NCBI RefSeq assembly: GCF_001955655.1
Contig: NZ_MSPW01000002.1
Location: 62,001-126,000, forward strand
Direction: 5' to 3'
Origin: Viridibacillus arenosi
GTDB lineage: Bacteria > Bacillota > Bacilli > Bacillales_A > Planococcaceae
Length of the DNA stretch: 64,000 nt
Of this stretch, positions 18,058 through 26,820 are shown one piece after another. Made by a program: the position numbers and the translations under genes. A model generated the notes under the pieces. That model was not told the DNA's origin, did not search any database, and saw nothing but the letters and a program-made list of their open reading frames with translations. The stretch's first letter is position 1; each line of letters starts with the position of its first letter.

Positions 18058-18576
18058 ATGCTAATAGCAATAGGAACAAAAAATAAAGCTAAGACAGGTG
18101 CTGTTGAAGCAGTTGTAAAACAATGTATAAATGAAGAATTAGTATTCGAACATATTGAAGTTGCATCTGGCGTATCCGTACAACCGATGACAGATGCTGA
18201 AACAAGAGAAGGTGCAATTAATCGTGCTAAGAATACTAGTAATGTTTCCAATGCAGATTTTTCATTTGGATTAGAAGGTGGAGTTAAAGAAATTGATGGG
18301 GTTATGTATGTTTGCAATTGGGGAGCTCTTGTCTTAAAAAATGGACATGTTATTACAGCTGCGGGGGCTCAGATTCCATTGCCAGAAACAGTTGCAGAAG
18401 CGGTGAAAAGTGGCAGAGAGCTAGGTCCTGTAATGGATGAATACACTCAACAAAACGATATTCGACAACATTCTGGAGCAATTGGTATTTTCACTCAGGA
18501 TTTTGTTGATCGAAAAGAAATGTTTGAACATGTTATAAAATTGTTAATTGGGCAATACTTCTTCCAAAAAGCATGA
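18058..18576 (+). CDS. DUF84 family (YjjX-type) nucleoside triphosphatase
   Basis: A 172-residue protein of the DUF84 family, whose E. coli member YjjX hydrolyses inosine/xanthosine triphosphates. The N-terminal IGTKNKAKTGAVEAVV and the central FSFGLEGGV are characteristic. A house-cleaning role for non-canonical nucleotides is inferred from the family. ATG at 18058 is preferred over 18052, because AAAGGAG at 18044-18050 leaves only one base before the upstream ATG. Confidence 0.85.
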   Translation: MLIAIGTKNKAKTGAVEAVVKQCINEELVFEHIEVASGVSVQPMTDAETREGAINRAKNTSNVSNADFSFGLEGGVKEIDGVMYVCNWGALVLKNGHVITAAGAQIPLPETVAEAVKSGRELGPVMDEYTQQNDIRQHSGAIGIFTQDFVDRKEMFEHVIKLLIGQYFFQKA

Positions 18577-18680
18577 CTTTTCCCTCTTTATTAGCAGTTT
18601 AGTGGGAAGAGCACTAAAGTTGCATGGACTCTATAACATCTTTAAAATAGAATGGAGTTCAAGCAAGGATGGAGGATGGC

Positions 18681-19202
18681 ATGTCACGATATACTATTGT
18701 ATTGTTACTAATCATTTCTGTACTGGCAAGTCTGGCAGGTTGCGGACAAACTATTGAAGAACAAATGGATCAGGGAATGGAGAATGCCAAAAGTGTATTT
18801 AACGCCAAACCTGAGAAAAGTACAGAGCAAACCAATAAAATCAATTTCTATCTACCTTCAGAATTTACTATAGAAACTTCATCTGATGATACAAATATTA
18901 TATTGTCTAAAGATGAAAATGCATTTGTTCTATTTATTAATCCTAATGAAAGTAATGATAGTGAAAGATTTTATAAAGCTTTGAAAGCTGATAAAAAAGC
19001 TAATATAGTAAAAGAACAAACTTTTAAAAAGAAGAACCGATTTGGATTTGCAAGTGTTTTAAAGAAAGAAGACAAACAATATGAGATTCTTGTAAGTAGT
19101 GGTGGTGTTAAATTGACGACCATTACAAATGGTGAAAATATTGATGAACTAATAGAACAAATGATGCAAATTGTTCGATCAGTGAAGATTACTAATAAGT
19201 GA
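18681..19202 (+). CDS. Small predicted lipoprotein
   Basis: A 173-residue protein with a lipoprotein signal peptide: a short positive start, a hydrophobic core and a lipobox LAGC (cleavage before Cys). A Gln/Glu-rich linker follows, then a small alpha/beta domain (~55-170) with IIRSVKI-like C-terminus; I do not recognise the family. The ATG at 18681 is preferred over 18669, because GGAGG at 18671-18675 can serve only the former. It sits 10 bp before ytpP, so probably in one transcript. Confidence 0.75.
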   Translation: MSRYTIVLLLIISVLASLAGCGQTIEEQMDQGMENAKSVFNAKPEKSTEQTNKINFYLPSEFTIETSSDDTNIILSKDENAFVLFINPNESNDSERFYKALKADKKANIVKEQTFKKKNRFGFASVLKKEDKQYEILVSSGGVKLTTITNGENIDELIEQMMQIVRSVKITNK

Positions 19203-19212
19203 GGTTAAGAAC

Positions 19213-19524
19213 ATGCAAAGTTTACAAACTATTGAACAATTTTCAGACTTAAAATCACAAGGAAAAACAGTCTTTCTATTTACAGCAGGCTGGTGTCCAG
19301 ATTGTCATTTTATCGATCCGTTTATGCCAGAAATAGAAGAAAAATTCGAAGATATTCAATTTGTATCAGTTAATCGTGATGATTTTATCGATTTATGTGG
19401 AGACTTAAACATTTTCGGTATACCTAGCTTCGTCGCATTTGAAAATGGTGAAGAAAGTGGTCGGTTTGTAAGTAAAGATCGTAAAACACAAATTGAGATT
19501 GAAGAGTTTTTAGAATCATTATAA
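19213..19524 (+). CDS. ytpP: Thioredoxin-like protein YtpP
   Basis: A 103-residue thioredoxin-fold protein with the active site AGWCPDCHF (CxxC, Cys-Pro-Asp-Cys, ~27-30) and a cis-Pro loop FGIPSFV (~74). The CPDC centre differs from the CGPC of housekeeping thioredoxin. B. subtilis YtpP has been linked to redox and bacilliredoxin chemistry; function here is inferred. It lies directly downstream of the lipoprotein gene and is followed by a hairpin at 19559-19583. Confidence 0.9.
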   Translation: MQSLQTIEQFSDLKSQGKTVFLFTAGWCPDCHFIDPFMPEIEEKFEDIQFVSVNRDDFIDLCGDLNIFGIPSFVAFENGEESGRFVSKDRKTQIEIEEFLESL

Positions 19525-19558
19525 GTCTTTGGAGATAGTGAAAGAAAAACTGTCTGAT

Positions 19559-19588
19559 ACGGTTCACAAAAAAGTGAACCGTTTGTTT
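19559..19588 (+). terminator. Hairpin after ytpP
   Basis: ACGGTTCAC / GTGAACCGT perfect 9-bp stem with AAAAAA loop. The tail TTTGTTT is weak, so leaky read-through into ytpQ is possible. Confidence 0.65.
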
Positions 19589-19615
19589 ATGTGAAAATAA
19601 AGGGAGTTGAAGCAG

Positions 19616-20431
19616 TTGAAATCTAAAGAGCTAGTCAAAAAGCTACAAGAACGATTGAGTGATACTCACTTTGAATGGCAATTTGATGAAAAACACAACA
19701 AATTAAGATTAGATCATAAAGAGCTAGGTAAAGGAATGGACATATCTTTACCAGGTATCCTCTCTAAATATGAAACGAAAAAAGAACTTGCAATTGATGA
19801 AGTAATTTACACAATTCAAGAGACATTTTCAGCAATGGAAAAAGAGCATGCAGAAGGATTTGAGAACATAGATAATATTTTCCCAATCATTCGCTCCACA
19901 TCTTTTCCGAAAAAATCAAAAGATGGTCATGCTTTCGTTACTACTGATCACACAGCAGAGACACGTATTTACTATGCTCTTGACCTTGGCAATACTTACC
20001 GCCTAATCGATGTCGATATGCTAGACAAGCTAAATGTATCAACAGAGCAAATAACAGAAGCTGCACGCTTTCAAATAAGAAAGCTGAATACGAAAGTTAA
20101 AAAAGACGTAGTAGCTGAAAATGTTTTCTATTTTTTAAATGAAAATGATGGTTATGATGCAAGTCGTATTTTAAATGATACCTTTTTAAAGGAAATGCGT
20201 GGTAAGATTGAAGGGGATATGACTGTGTCAGTACCGCATCAAGACGTGCTAATCATAGGAGATATTCGTAATGAAGCAGGATATGATGTACTAGCACAAA
20301 TGACTATGCATTTCTTTACAGTAGGCACTGTCCCAATTACATCACTGTCATTTATTTATGAAGATGGCGATTTAGAACCCATCTTTATATTAGCTAAAAA
20401 CAGAGTGAAAAAGGAGCAAGAGAAAAAATGA
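19616..20431 (+). CDS. ytpQ: DUF1444 family protein YtpQ
   Basis: A 271-residue protein of the DUF1444/YtpQ family, of unknown biochemical function. It has no signal peptide or membrane segment. Conserved-looking stretches include FPIIRSTSFP and FYFLNENDGYDASRIL. TTG at 19616 is preferred over TTG at 19607, because AGGGAG at 19601-19606 abuts the earlier one. Its stop overlaps the ytpR start (ATGA at 20428-20431), so the two are translationally coupled, as in B. subtilis. Confidence 0.85.
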   Translation: MKSKELVKKLQERLSDTHFEWQFDEKHNKLRLDHKELGKGMDISLPGILSKYETKKELAIDEVIYTIQETFSAMEKEHAEGFENIDNIFPIIRSTSFPKKSKDGHAFVTTDHTAETRIYYALDLGNTYRLIDVDMLDKLNVSTEQITEAARFQIRKLNTKVKKDVVAENVFYFLNENDGYDASRILNDTFLKEMRGKIEGDMTVSVPHQDVLIIGDIRNEAGYDVLAQMTMHFFTVGTVPITSLSFIYEDGDLEPIFILAKNRVKKEQEKK

Positions 20432-21033
20432 TCGTATCATACAACAAAGCTTATGTTGGAGACGTTTTACTCGTTCAATTATCGACAGAAGCAATCGTAA
20501 AAACTGTGTTAGAAAAGCACGGAGATTTAGTTCTATTAAAAGAAGAATCTACTGGCGAAGTAAAAGGGTTTAACCTTTTTAATGCAAGTGAATATTTGCA
20601 AATCGAACAACAAGGTAACGTTGAAATTACGGAAGAGCTAGTAGCAGCAATTGATGCAGCTATCATTAAGAATGGCGCAACATTAAATTTAGATGTTGAC
20701 CTAACACCTAAATTTGTCGTTGGTCTTGTTGAAGAAAAAGAAAAACACCCGAATGCAGATAAATTAAATATTTGTAAAGTAAATGTTGGAGATGAAACAT
20801 TACAGATTGTATGTGGTGCTCCAAATGTTGAAGCAGGACAAAAAGTGGTTGTAGCTAAAGTGGGAGCAGTAATGCCTTCAGGTATGTTAATCAAAGATGC
20901 TGAGCTACGTGGCGTTCCTTCTTCTGGAATGATTTGTTCAGCTCGCGAATTAGCAATACCAAACGCTCCGCAAGTAAAAGGTATTTTAGTGCTTGAAGAT
21001 GATGCAATTGTAGGTACACCTTTTCAAGCTTAA
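20428..21033 (+). CDS. ytpR: tRNA-binding (EMAP/OB-fold) domain protein YtpR
   Basis: A 201-residue protein. A short N-terminal DUF4479-type domain (to ~85) is followed by an OB-fold tRNA-binding domain (~90-200) like that of the PheT N-terminus: VGLVEEKEKHPNADKLNICKVNVG, QIVCGAPNV, VVAKVGAVMP and GVPSSGMICSARELA. The family binds tRNA non-specifically; YtpR's role is not settled. It is the last gene before a strong terminator at 21047-21083. Confidence 0.9.
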   Translation: MIVSYNKAYVGDVLLVQLSTEAIVKTVLEKHGDLVLLKEESTGEVKGFNLFNASEYLQIEQQGNVEITEELVAAIDAAIIKNGATLNLDVDLTPKFVVGLVEEKEKHPNADKLNICKVNVGDETLQIVCGAPNVEAGQKVVVAKVGAVMPSGMLIKDAELRGVPSSGMICSARELAIPNAPQVKGILVLEDDAIVGTPFQA

Positions 21034-21046
21034 ATAAAATATTATT

Positions 21047-21083
21047 AAATCGACATACCGAATTATAGGTATGTCGATTTTTT
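21047..21083 (+). terminator. Rho-independent terminator after ytpR
   Basis: Perfect AAATCGACATACC / GGTATGTCGATTT stem, 8-nt loop and T-run. Confidence 0.92.
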
Positions 21084-21233
21084 ATTTTGTAACAAAAAAG
21101 AAATAATTATATTAATATACGAAATGAATTTGAGAAAAATGGTAATTTTCTAGTGCATTCTTTCGCTTCTCATTGCATACTTGGCGTTATTACTGATAAA
21201 ATGAATGCAACGATTTGGAAAAGAGTGATTCTT

Positions 21234-24200
21234 ATGAAGTGGTTTAAAAATGTAGTTGCTCGTATTATGGGTGACGAAATCGAAGAATATGATAATGAAA
21301 AAAAGATTCATAATGACAGAATTAAAATACAAGATACATATGAAGACTATATAGAACAAGAGTTTGAAACAGTACAACAAGAAGATTCTATACCCGCATT
21401 TTTACGTAAAAGAGATGCTTTCCGTTTCCCGGTTATATCTGATTCAGAGCGCTCGCAAATGATAAAGAAGGAAACTCCAAGCAAGCAAGCGCCACTACCA
21501 TCGAATAAGCAAGTTAGACCAAAGCCACAATCCGTTCAACCAGATCAATGGCAAGAACAGAGACAAAAGCAAAAACGAGATCGTTTCCAACCGTCTTCTC
21601 AAAATCAAACAACAACGCAAAATAGAAGGTCACCATTTGAAAATCAGGTACAGCAATATCAGGAGTCAGCTCGATTCGAAACACGAGAGCAGCGGAGACC
21701 AATAGTGAAGAATGGGTATAACGAGGTGCCATCAAAACAAGAGCGTATTAATCCATTTAACCCAAAGCCAAATTATGATACAACCGCTTCTTATAGGGAA
21801 CGACCAAGTTCTTCACTAGGTCGTAGATCGGTTGAGAGTGAAACTGAAACTGTGACTACCACAAAGCCAGAGCAAGTAAAAAAGCAAAAGTTCAAACCTA
21901 CAAATGTACCTTCACCCGTTTATGGTTTTCAAAAGCCACCTTTGCGTTCTACTCATGACCAGCTAGAGGGCCATGAATCCAATGAACTAAAACAGACTGA
22001 TGATCATTTAGAAGCAACAAAACAGGTTACTGTAGAAGTAATGGAGTCACTACACACCGCTGCTACAGAAGAACATGCCATTGTTGAAACAAAACTAGAG
22101 GAAGCTCAAGTTATTACTGAAACAGAAATGAATGCAGCCCAAGCAATTCCTGAAACAGAAGTAGAAGAAGTTCAAGCTACTGTTGAAACAAAAGTAGAGG
22201 AAGTTCAAGCTACTGTTGAAACAAAAGTAGAGGAAGTTCAAGCTACTGTTGAAACAGAAGTAGAGGAAGTTCAAGCTACTGTTGAAACAAAAGTAGAAGA
22301 AGCCCAAGCAATTGCTGAAACAGAAGTAGAGGAAGTTCAAGCTACTGTTGAAACAGAAGTAGAGGAAGTTCAAGCTACTGTTGAAACAGAAGTAGAAGAA
22401 GCCCAAACAGTTGTTGAAACAATAGTAGAAGAAGTCCAAAAAATTGTTGAAGCAGAAATAGAAGAAACTCAAGTAATTGCTGAAACAGAAGTGAATGTAG
22501 ACCAAGCTATTGATGAAATAATAGTAATGGAAGAACAGCCTCTTGAAGTTGCTATTGAAGAGGGTATAACTGAATCGACTATAAAAATGGAAGAAGTAAA
22601 TGATCAATATAGTGATTGTGAGGAAATTGCCTCTCCAACTACTGGTGAAGAGCCAATCCAACAACAGCTAATACCTGTTGCAATTAAAGAGCTGAATGAA
22701 ATCGTAGATCAAAATCTAGAAGTAAAATTAGTTGGGCAGGCACAAACTTCCATAGAGGAGATTACTATAGAAGAAAAACCTGCCATTGTCGAAGAACTTA
22801 TTCGCCGAGCGGAAGATCCTGAAGATGAGCTTTTAAAATCAGAAGATATAATTGTAGAAGCAACTATAAAGCCATCTGAAAAAGTAGAACAAATAGAGGA
22901 ACCATCTTCAAAAGAGGAAGAGTACCAAGAGCCAGTAAAAAAAGAAGAAAGTAAACTTCCATTTAATGTTCTTATGTTAAAAACAGATAAAGAGAAATGG
23001 GCACTGAAAGAAGCAAAGACTAAGCAATTATTAAATACGAGCGTAGAAGAAACTGTTCTCCCTTTAGTCGTAAAAGAGCAGCCTGTTGCAACGAGTATTA
23101 CAGAGAACCCTATACAACAACCCATATTAGAAACATATACGGTGTCTGATAATCAAGAAGTTGCGGCGACAACAGTAGAGCCAGTCATCGAACCTGAAAT
23201 TGAAGAGCCTATGCCATCACGCATTAACGAAAACCTTGACGAATCTCTAAAATATTTAGAGTCACCAGAGGAAAAGACAGAGGATTTTGAATGGATGGAT
23301 ATGCAAGGTGAGAAACTAATTGAGGCACTCTCATATTTTCAAGTAAAAGGAGAGATTGTTCAAATTGTGCAAGGACCTGCAGTAACGCAATTTGAAATTA
23401 CAGTTGGTCATGGTACCAAGGTGAGTAAAATACGTAATTTAGCAGATGATTTGAAACTGGCTCTAGCTGCTAGGGATATACGTATTCAAGCTCCGATTCC
23501 AGGTAAGAGCTCGATCGGAATTGAAATTCCAAACCAAAAATCACGACCAGTGCGTATTTCTGAGATTGTTGGTGACCAGTTATTTATTGATTCAGATTCG
23601 CCTCTTGAAGCAGCGTTGGGTTTAGATTTAACAGGAAAACCGGTAACGCTTGATCTTCGTAAAATGCCTCATGGATTAATTGCAGGGGCAACTGGATCTG
23701 GTAAATCTGTTTGTATTAACTCAATTTTGGTTAGTCTATTATTAAAAGCTAGCCCACAAGATGTGAAGCTGCTTTTAATTGACCCTAAAATGGTGGAATT
23801 GGCTGCATTTAATCATATTCCTCATTTAGTGAGCCCGGTGATTACCGATGTCAAGGCAGCTACTGCAGCTTTAAAATGGGCTGTAGAGGAAATGGAAAGA
23901 CGTTATCAGTTGTTTGCACATGTTGGCGCGCGAGATATTACTCGATACAATGCAATGGTTGAAGAAGAACGAAAATTTTCATTAAAAATGCCATATTTAG
24001 TGATTGTCATCGATGAATTAGCAGATTTAATGATGATGGCTCCTACTGATGTGGAAGAAGCTATTTGTAGAATTGCTCAAAAAGCAAGAGCTTGTGGTAT
24101 ACATTTAGTACTTGCAACTCAACGCCCATCTGTAGACGTTATTACGGGGCTAATTAAGTCTAATATTCCGACACGTATTGCTTTCTCTGTATCATCTCAA

Positions 24201-24656
24201 ATTGATTCACGTACAATATTAGATAGCCAAGGAGCGGAGCGATTATTAGGTCGTGGTGATATGCTGTACTTAGGTAATGGAATGTCTGGGCCTATTCGTG
24301 TGCAAGGTACATTCGTAACGGATGAAGAAATAGAAGCTGTGACAGACTATATGCGATCGCTAGGCGAGCCGGAATATATTTTTGAACAAGAAGAATTGTT
24401 GAGAAAAGCTGAGGCTATTGAGGAACAAGATGAGTTATTTGAAGAAGCATGCCGACACATTTGTGAGCAAGGTACAGTTTCTACATCTTCTTTACAACGA
24501 AAATTCCATATCGGTTATAATCGAGCAGCCAGATTAGTAGACATGATGGAAGCTCAAGGATTTATCTCAGAGTCAAAAGGTACAAAACCACGTGATGTTT
24601 TTTTGAAAACACAAGATTTAGAGAATCTCTTTAATAACGGATATGATGAAATGTAA
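21234..24656 (+). CDS. sftA: Soluble FtsK/SpoIIIE-family DNA translocase SftA
   Basis: A 1140-residue ATP-driven DNA pump that clears chromosomes from the division septum. An N-terminal hydrophilic, Gln/Pro/Lys-rich region (~1-280) leads to a 13-copy 11-residue acidic repeat (~283-425), then a further acidic linker to ~660. The FtsK motor (~690-1050) has Walker A AGATGSGKS (~817-825) and Walker B VIVIDELADLMM. The C-terminal gamma winged helix (~1065-1140) normally reads KOPS-type sites. No transmembrane segments exist, which separates SftA from SpoIIIE. ATG at 21234 (MKWF) is chosen over an in-frame GTG at 21153 that has no RBS. Confidence 0.93.
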   Translation: MKWFKNVVARIMGDEIEEYDNEKKIHNDRIKIQDTYEDYIEQEFETVQQEDSIPAFLRKRDAFRFPVISDSERSQMIKKETPSKQAPLPSNKQVRPKPQSVQPDQWQEQRQKQKRDRFQPSSQNQTTTQNRRSPFENQVQQYQESARFETREQRRPIVKNGYNEVPSKQERINPFNPKPNYDTTASYRERPSSSLGRRSVESETETVTTTKPEQVKKQKFKPTNVPSPVYGFQKPPLRSTHDQLEGHESNELKQTDDHLEATKQVTVEVMESLHTAATEEHAIVETKLEEAQVITETEMNAAQAIPETEVEEVQATVETKVEEVQATVETKVEEVQATVETEVEEVQATVETKVEEAQAIAETEVEEVQATVETEVEEVQATVETEVEEAQTVVETIVEEVQKIVEAEIEETQVIAETEVNVDQAIDEIIVMEEQPLEVAIEEGITESTIKMEEVNDQYSDCEEIASPTTGEEPIQQQLIPVAIKELNEIVDQNLEVKLVGQAQTSIEEITIEEKPAIVEELIRRAEDPEDELLKSEDIIVEATIKPSEKVEQIEEPSSKEEEYQEPVKKEESKLPFNVLMLKTDKEKWALKEAKTKQLLNTSVEETVLPLVVKEQPVATSITENPIQQPILETYTVSDNQEVAATTVEPVIEPEIEEPMPSRINENLDESLKYLESPEEKTEDFEWMDMQGEKLIEALSYFQVKGEIVQIVQGPAVTQFEITVGHGTKVSKIRNLADDLKLALAARDIRIQAPIPGKSSIGIEIPNQKSRPVRISEIVGDQLFIDSDSPLEAALGLDLTGKPVTLDLRKMPHGLIAGATGSGKSVCINSILVSLLLKASPQDVKLLLIDPKMVELAAFNHIPHLVSPVITDVKAATAALKWAVEEMERRYQLFAHVGARDITRYNAMVEEERKFSLKMPYLVIVIDELADLMMMAPTDVEEAICRIAQKARACGIHLVLATQRPSVDVITGLIKSNIPTRIAFSVSSQIDSRTILDSQGAERLLGRGDMLYLGNGMSGPIRVQGTFVTDEEIEAVTDYMRSLGEPEYIFEQEELLRKAEAIEEQDELFEEACRHICEQGTVSTSSLQRKFHIGYNRAARLVDMMEAQGFISESKGTKPRDVFLKTQDLENLFNNGYDEM
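22080..22508 (+). repeat. 33-bp tandem repeat array inside sftA (13 units)
   Basis: Thirteen consecutive 33-bp units encode 11-residue copies of the pattern TVETEVEEVQA with K/E, I/T and A/V variants. The central units are near-identical at DNA level; those at both ends are diverged. The array is in frame, and a degenerate 14th unit follows. Confidence 0.93.
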
Positions 24657-24723
24657 ATTATTTATGACTAATGTCTTATTACTTATAAATAATAAAAGTG
24701 AAAGAGTGGGAATTATCGTTTAT

Positions 24724-24752
24724 TTTAGAAGTGTAGTAATCCATGCTATAAT
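24724..24752 (+). promoter_or_regulatory. Promoter for murC
   Basis: TTTAGA (24724-24729), a 17-bp spacer and an extended -10 TGCTATAAT (24744-24752), 62 bp before the murC start. Confidence 0.6.
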
Positions 24753-24813
24753 GTAATATGTTTTAAAGATTTGATTAATCAAGGGTAAGGAAACTTTCCC
24801 GGGAGGTTTCAAC

Positions 24814-26124
24814 ATGACAGTTTATCATTTTACAGGAATTAAAGGATCAGGAATGAGTTCACTTGCACAAATTCTATTTGATTCAGGTGAGACGGTTCAA
24901 GGTTCCGATATCGAAACATACTTTTTTACAGAGGATCCTCTAAGAGAGCGCAATATTACCATCTTGCCTTTTGATGAGAACAACATTCAACCAGGAATGA
25001 TTGTAATTGCGGGTAATGCTTTTACGGACGAGCACCCAGAGTTAGTAAAAGCCCGTGAAATCGGTGTAGAAGTAATTCGTTATCATACATTCCTAGGGAA
25101 ATATTTAGAACAATATACATCAGTCGCTATTACAGGAGCCCATGGTAAAACTTCAACAACAGGTTTAATGTCTCATGTGTTAGAAGGAGACAAGCCGACT
25201 TCTTTTTTAATTGGTGATGGTACTGGTGGCGGGGCAGTAGGCGCTCAAAACTTCGTAATGGAAGCATGCGAATACCGCCGTCATTTCTTAGCATATCATC
25301 CAGATTATGCAGTGATGACGAATATTGATTTTGATCACCCTGACTATTATAAAGACATAGAAGATGTGTTTGATGCGTTTCAATCAATGGCATTACAAGT
25401 GAAAAAAGCTATTATTGCTTGTGGTGACGATGAACACTTACAAAAAATTCAAGCTAATGTACCAGTAGTATTTTACGGCTTTGGTTCTGAAAATGATTTT
25501 GAAGCGCGTAATGTAGAAAAAACAACTGAAGGGTCTACCTTCGATGTTTTCGTACGCAACGAATTTTATAGTAAATTCCATATTCCAATGTTTGGAGATC
25601 ATAATGTATTAAATACACTTGCCGTGATTTCTTTATGCCATTATGAAGGAGTTCCAGCGGAAACGATTCAAGCTCGCCTAAGTACTTACGATGGTGTTAA
25701 ACGTCGTTTTACTGAGACAGCAATTGGCGCTCGTACATTAATTGATGATTATGCTCACCATCCTACAGAGATTAGAGCAACGATTCAATCTGCACGACAA
25801 AAATACCCGAATCGCGAAGTTGTAGCTATTTTCCAACCACATACATTTACACGTACTCAAGCTTTTTTACAAGATTTTGCGGATAGTTTAAGTGAAGCAG
25901 ATAGTGTTTATCTTTGTGATATTTTCAGCTCTGCGCGTGAAAAATCAGGTGCTCTGTCTATACAAGATTTAGTAGATCTAATTGAAGGCAGTAAATTATT
26001 GAAGTTAGAAAATATACCTTCTTTAATAGAGCATAAAGAATCTGTATTCTTGTTTATGGGTGCAGGCGATGTGCACAAATTCCAAGAAGCATTTGAAGCT
26101 CATTTATTAGAAAAAGACGCATAA
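24814..26124 (+). CDS. murC: UDP-N-acetylmuramate--L-alanine ligase
   Basis: A 436-residue Mur ligase adding the first peptide residue, L-Ala, to UDP-MurNAc in peptidoglycan synthesis. N-terminal [18 protein letters not shown] binds the UDP moiety. The ATP-binding GAHGKTSTT is near residue 109, and the [10 protein letters not shown] and FQPHTFTRT motifs belong to the C-terminal domain. Length is normal. GGGAGG precedes the ATG. It lies downstream of sftA with its own promoter and is closed by the terminator at 26142-26184. Confidence 0.96.
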   Translation: MTVYHFTGIKGSGMSSLAQILFDSGETVQGSDIETYFFTEDPLRERNITILPFDENNIQPGMIVIAGNAFTDEHPELVKAREIGVEVIRYHTFLGKYLEQYTSVAITGAHGKTSTTGLMSHVLEGDKPTSFLIGDGTGGGAVGAQNFVMEACEYRRHFLAYHPDYAVMTNIDFDHPDYYKDIEDVFDAFQSMALQVKKAIIACGDDEHLQKIQANVPVVFYGFGSENDFEARNVEKTTEGSTFDVFVRNEFYSKFHIPMFGDHNVLNTLAVISLCHYEGVPAETIQARLSTYDGVKRRFTETAIGARTLIDDYAHHPTEIRATIQSARQKYPNREVVAIFQPHTFTRTQAFLQDFADSLSEADSVYLCDIFSSAREKSGALSIQDLVDLIEGSKLLKLENIPSLIEHKESVFLFMGAGDVHKFQEAFEAHLLEKDA

Positions 26125-26141
26125 TACAAGTGAAAATATAT

Positions 26142-26184
26142 AAAAAAACAGTTTAACCTCTTCTTGAGGCTGAGCTGTTTTTTT
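26142..26184 (+). terminator. Terminator after murC
   Basis: AAAAAACAG ... CTGTTTTTT outer stem with CCTC / GAGG inner pairing and a T-run. Confidence 0.85.
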
Positions 26185-26226
26185 AATGGAAAATTCTTTA
26201 TTTTTGTAGTATAGTGATGATGATTA

Positions 26227-26253
26227 GCAGGATTTAGCAATGTTTTGTTGAAT
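26227..26253 (+). promoter_or_regulatory. Sigma-H-type promoter for ytxGH
   Basis: GCAGGATTT, 11-bp spacer, GTTGAAT. This matches the sigma-H consensus RnAGGAwWW-N11/12-RnnGAAT at every specified position. The homologous B. subtilis operon (csb40, ytxGHJ) is known to use sigma-H and sigma-B. Confidence 0.65.
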
Positions 26254-26270
26254 GTATTGTAATATGTTAT

Positions 26271-26297
26271 GTTTAAATACATTCATTTTGTGGGAAC
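26271..26297 (+). promoter_or_regulatory. Candidate sigma-B-like promoter for ytxGH
   Basis: GTTTAA, 15-bp spacer, GGGAAC, close to the sigma-B consensus GTTTAA-N12/15-GGGWAW except for the last base. Weaker than the sigma-H match just upstream. Confidence 0.35.
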
Positions 26298-26326
26298 TTA
26301 AATGTATATAGTTAGGAGGGTGTAAG

Positions 26327-26800
26327 ATGATAGTTATTTTGTATATAGCAGCACTAGTTGCGGCTATAGGGTTCCTTGTTTTATGTATTGGTTTAACAAT
26401 GACATTAAATTCGTTGAAAACAACGTTGAATAATGTAGCGAATACAATGGCTGGAATTGAAGGTCAAATGCAAGGAATTACACGTGAGACAACAGGCTTG
26501 TTAGAAAAAACAAATAGTTTGGCAGAGGATATTCAGGATAAATCTAAACAACTGAATACCGTAGTTCAAGCCGTTAAAGGTTTTGGTGATTCAGTAAATG
26601 GATTGAATAATTCAGTACAACAAGTAACATCTTCTATTTATTCAAACGTTTCGAAAAACAGCGATCAGATTGCTCAAGTTATTCAATGGAGTAACGCTTT
26701 TATGGGAATACGTGGTAAGATGAAAGAGCGTAAAGCAAACGGTGAAACAGTTACGGTGAATACACTAGATGAAACTGTTAAGCGAAAAAGAAGAAAATAA
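26327..26800 (+). CDS. ytxG: DUF948 membrane-anchored stress protein YtxG
   Basis: A 157-residue protein with one N-terminal transmembrane helix (VILYIAALVAAIGFLVLCIG). A long coiled-coil-like DUF948 region follows, rich in T/N/Q heptads (LKTTLNNVANTMAGIEGQ, LAEDIQDKSKQLNTVVQ), and a basic tail KRKRRK. In B. subtilis the ytxGHJ operon belongs to the general stress and early stationary-phase regulons; molecular function is unknown. GGAGGG lies upstream of the ATG, and ytxH follows after 20 bp. Confidence 0.9.
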   Translation: MIVILYIAALVAAIGFLVLCIGLTMTLNSLKTTLNNVANTMAGIEGQMQGITRETTGLLEKTNSLAEDIQDKSKQLNTVVQAVKGFGDSVNGLNNSVQQVTSSIYSNVSKNSDQIAQVIQWSNAFMGIRGKMKERKANGETVTVNTLDETVKRKRRK

Positions 26801-26820
26801 GATTTTGGGAGGCGCTAGGT

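Noticed and set aside
21153-21233. N-terminal extension of SftA from a GTG
   Set aside because: No ribosome binding site; the internal ATG resembles the known N-terminus of the family.
22080-22508. CRISPR-like appearance of regularly spaced repeats
   Set aside because: Units are contiguous without spacers, in frame in sftA, and no cas genes are present.
22095-22664. Minus-strand frame of 189 codons rich in Phe, Asn and Cys
   Set aside because: It is the reverse reading of the 33-bp tandem repeats in sftA. Its repetitive product has no RBS or family features.
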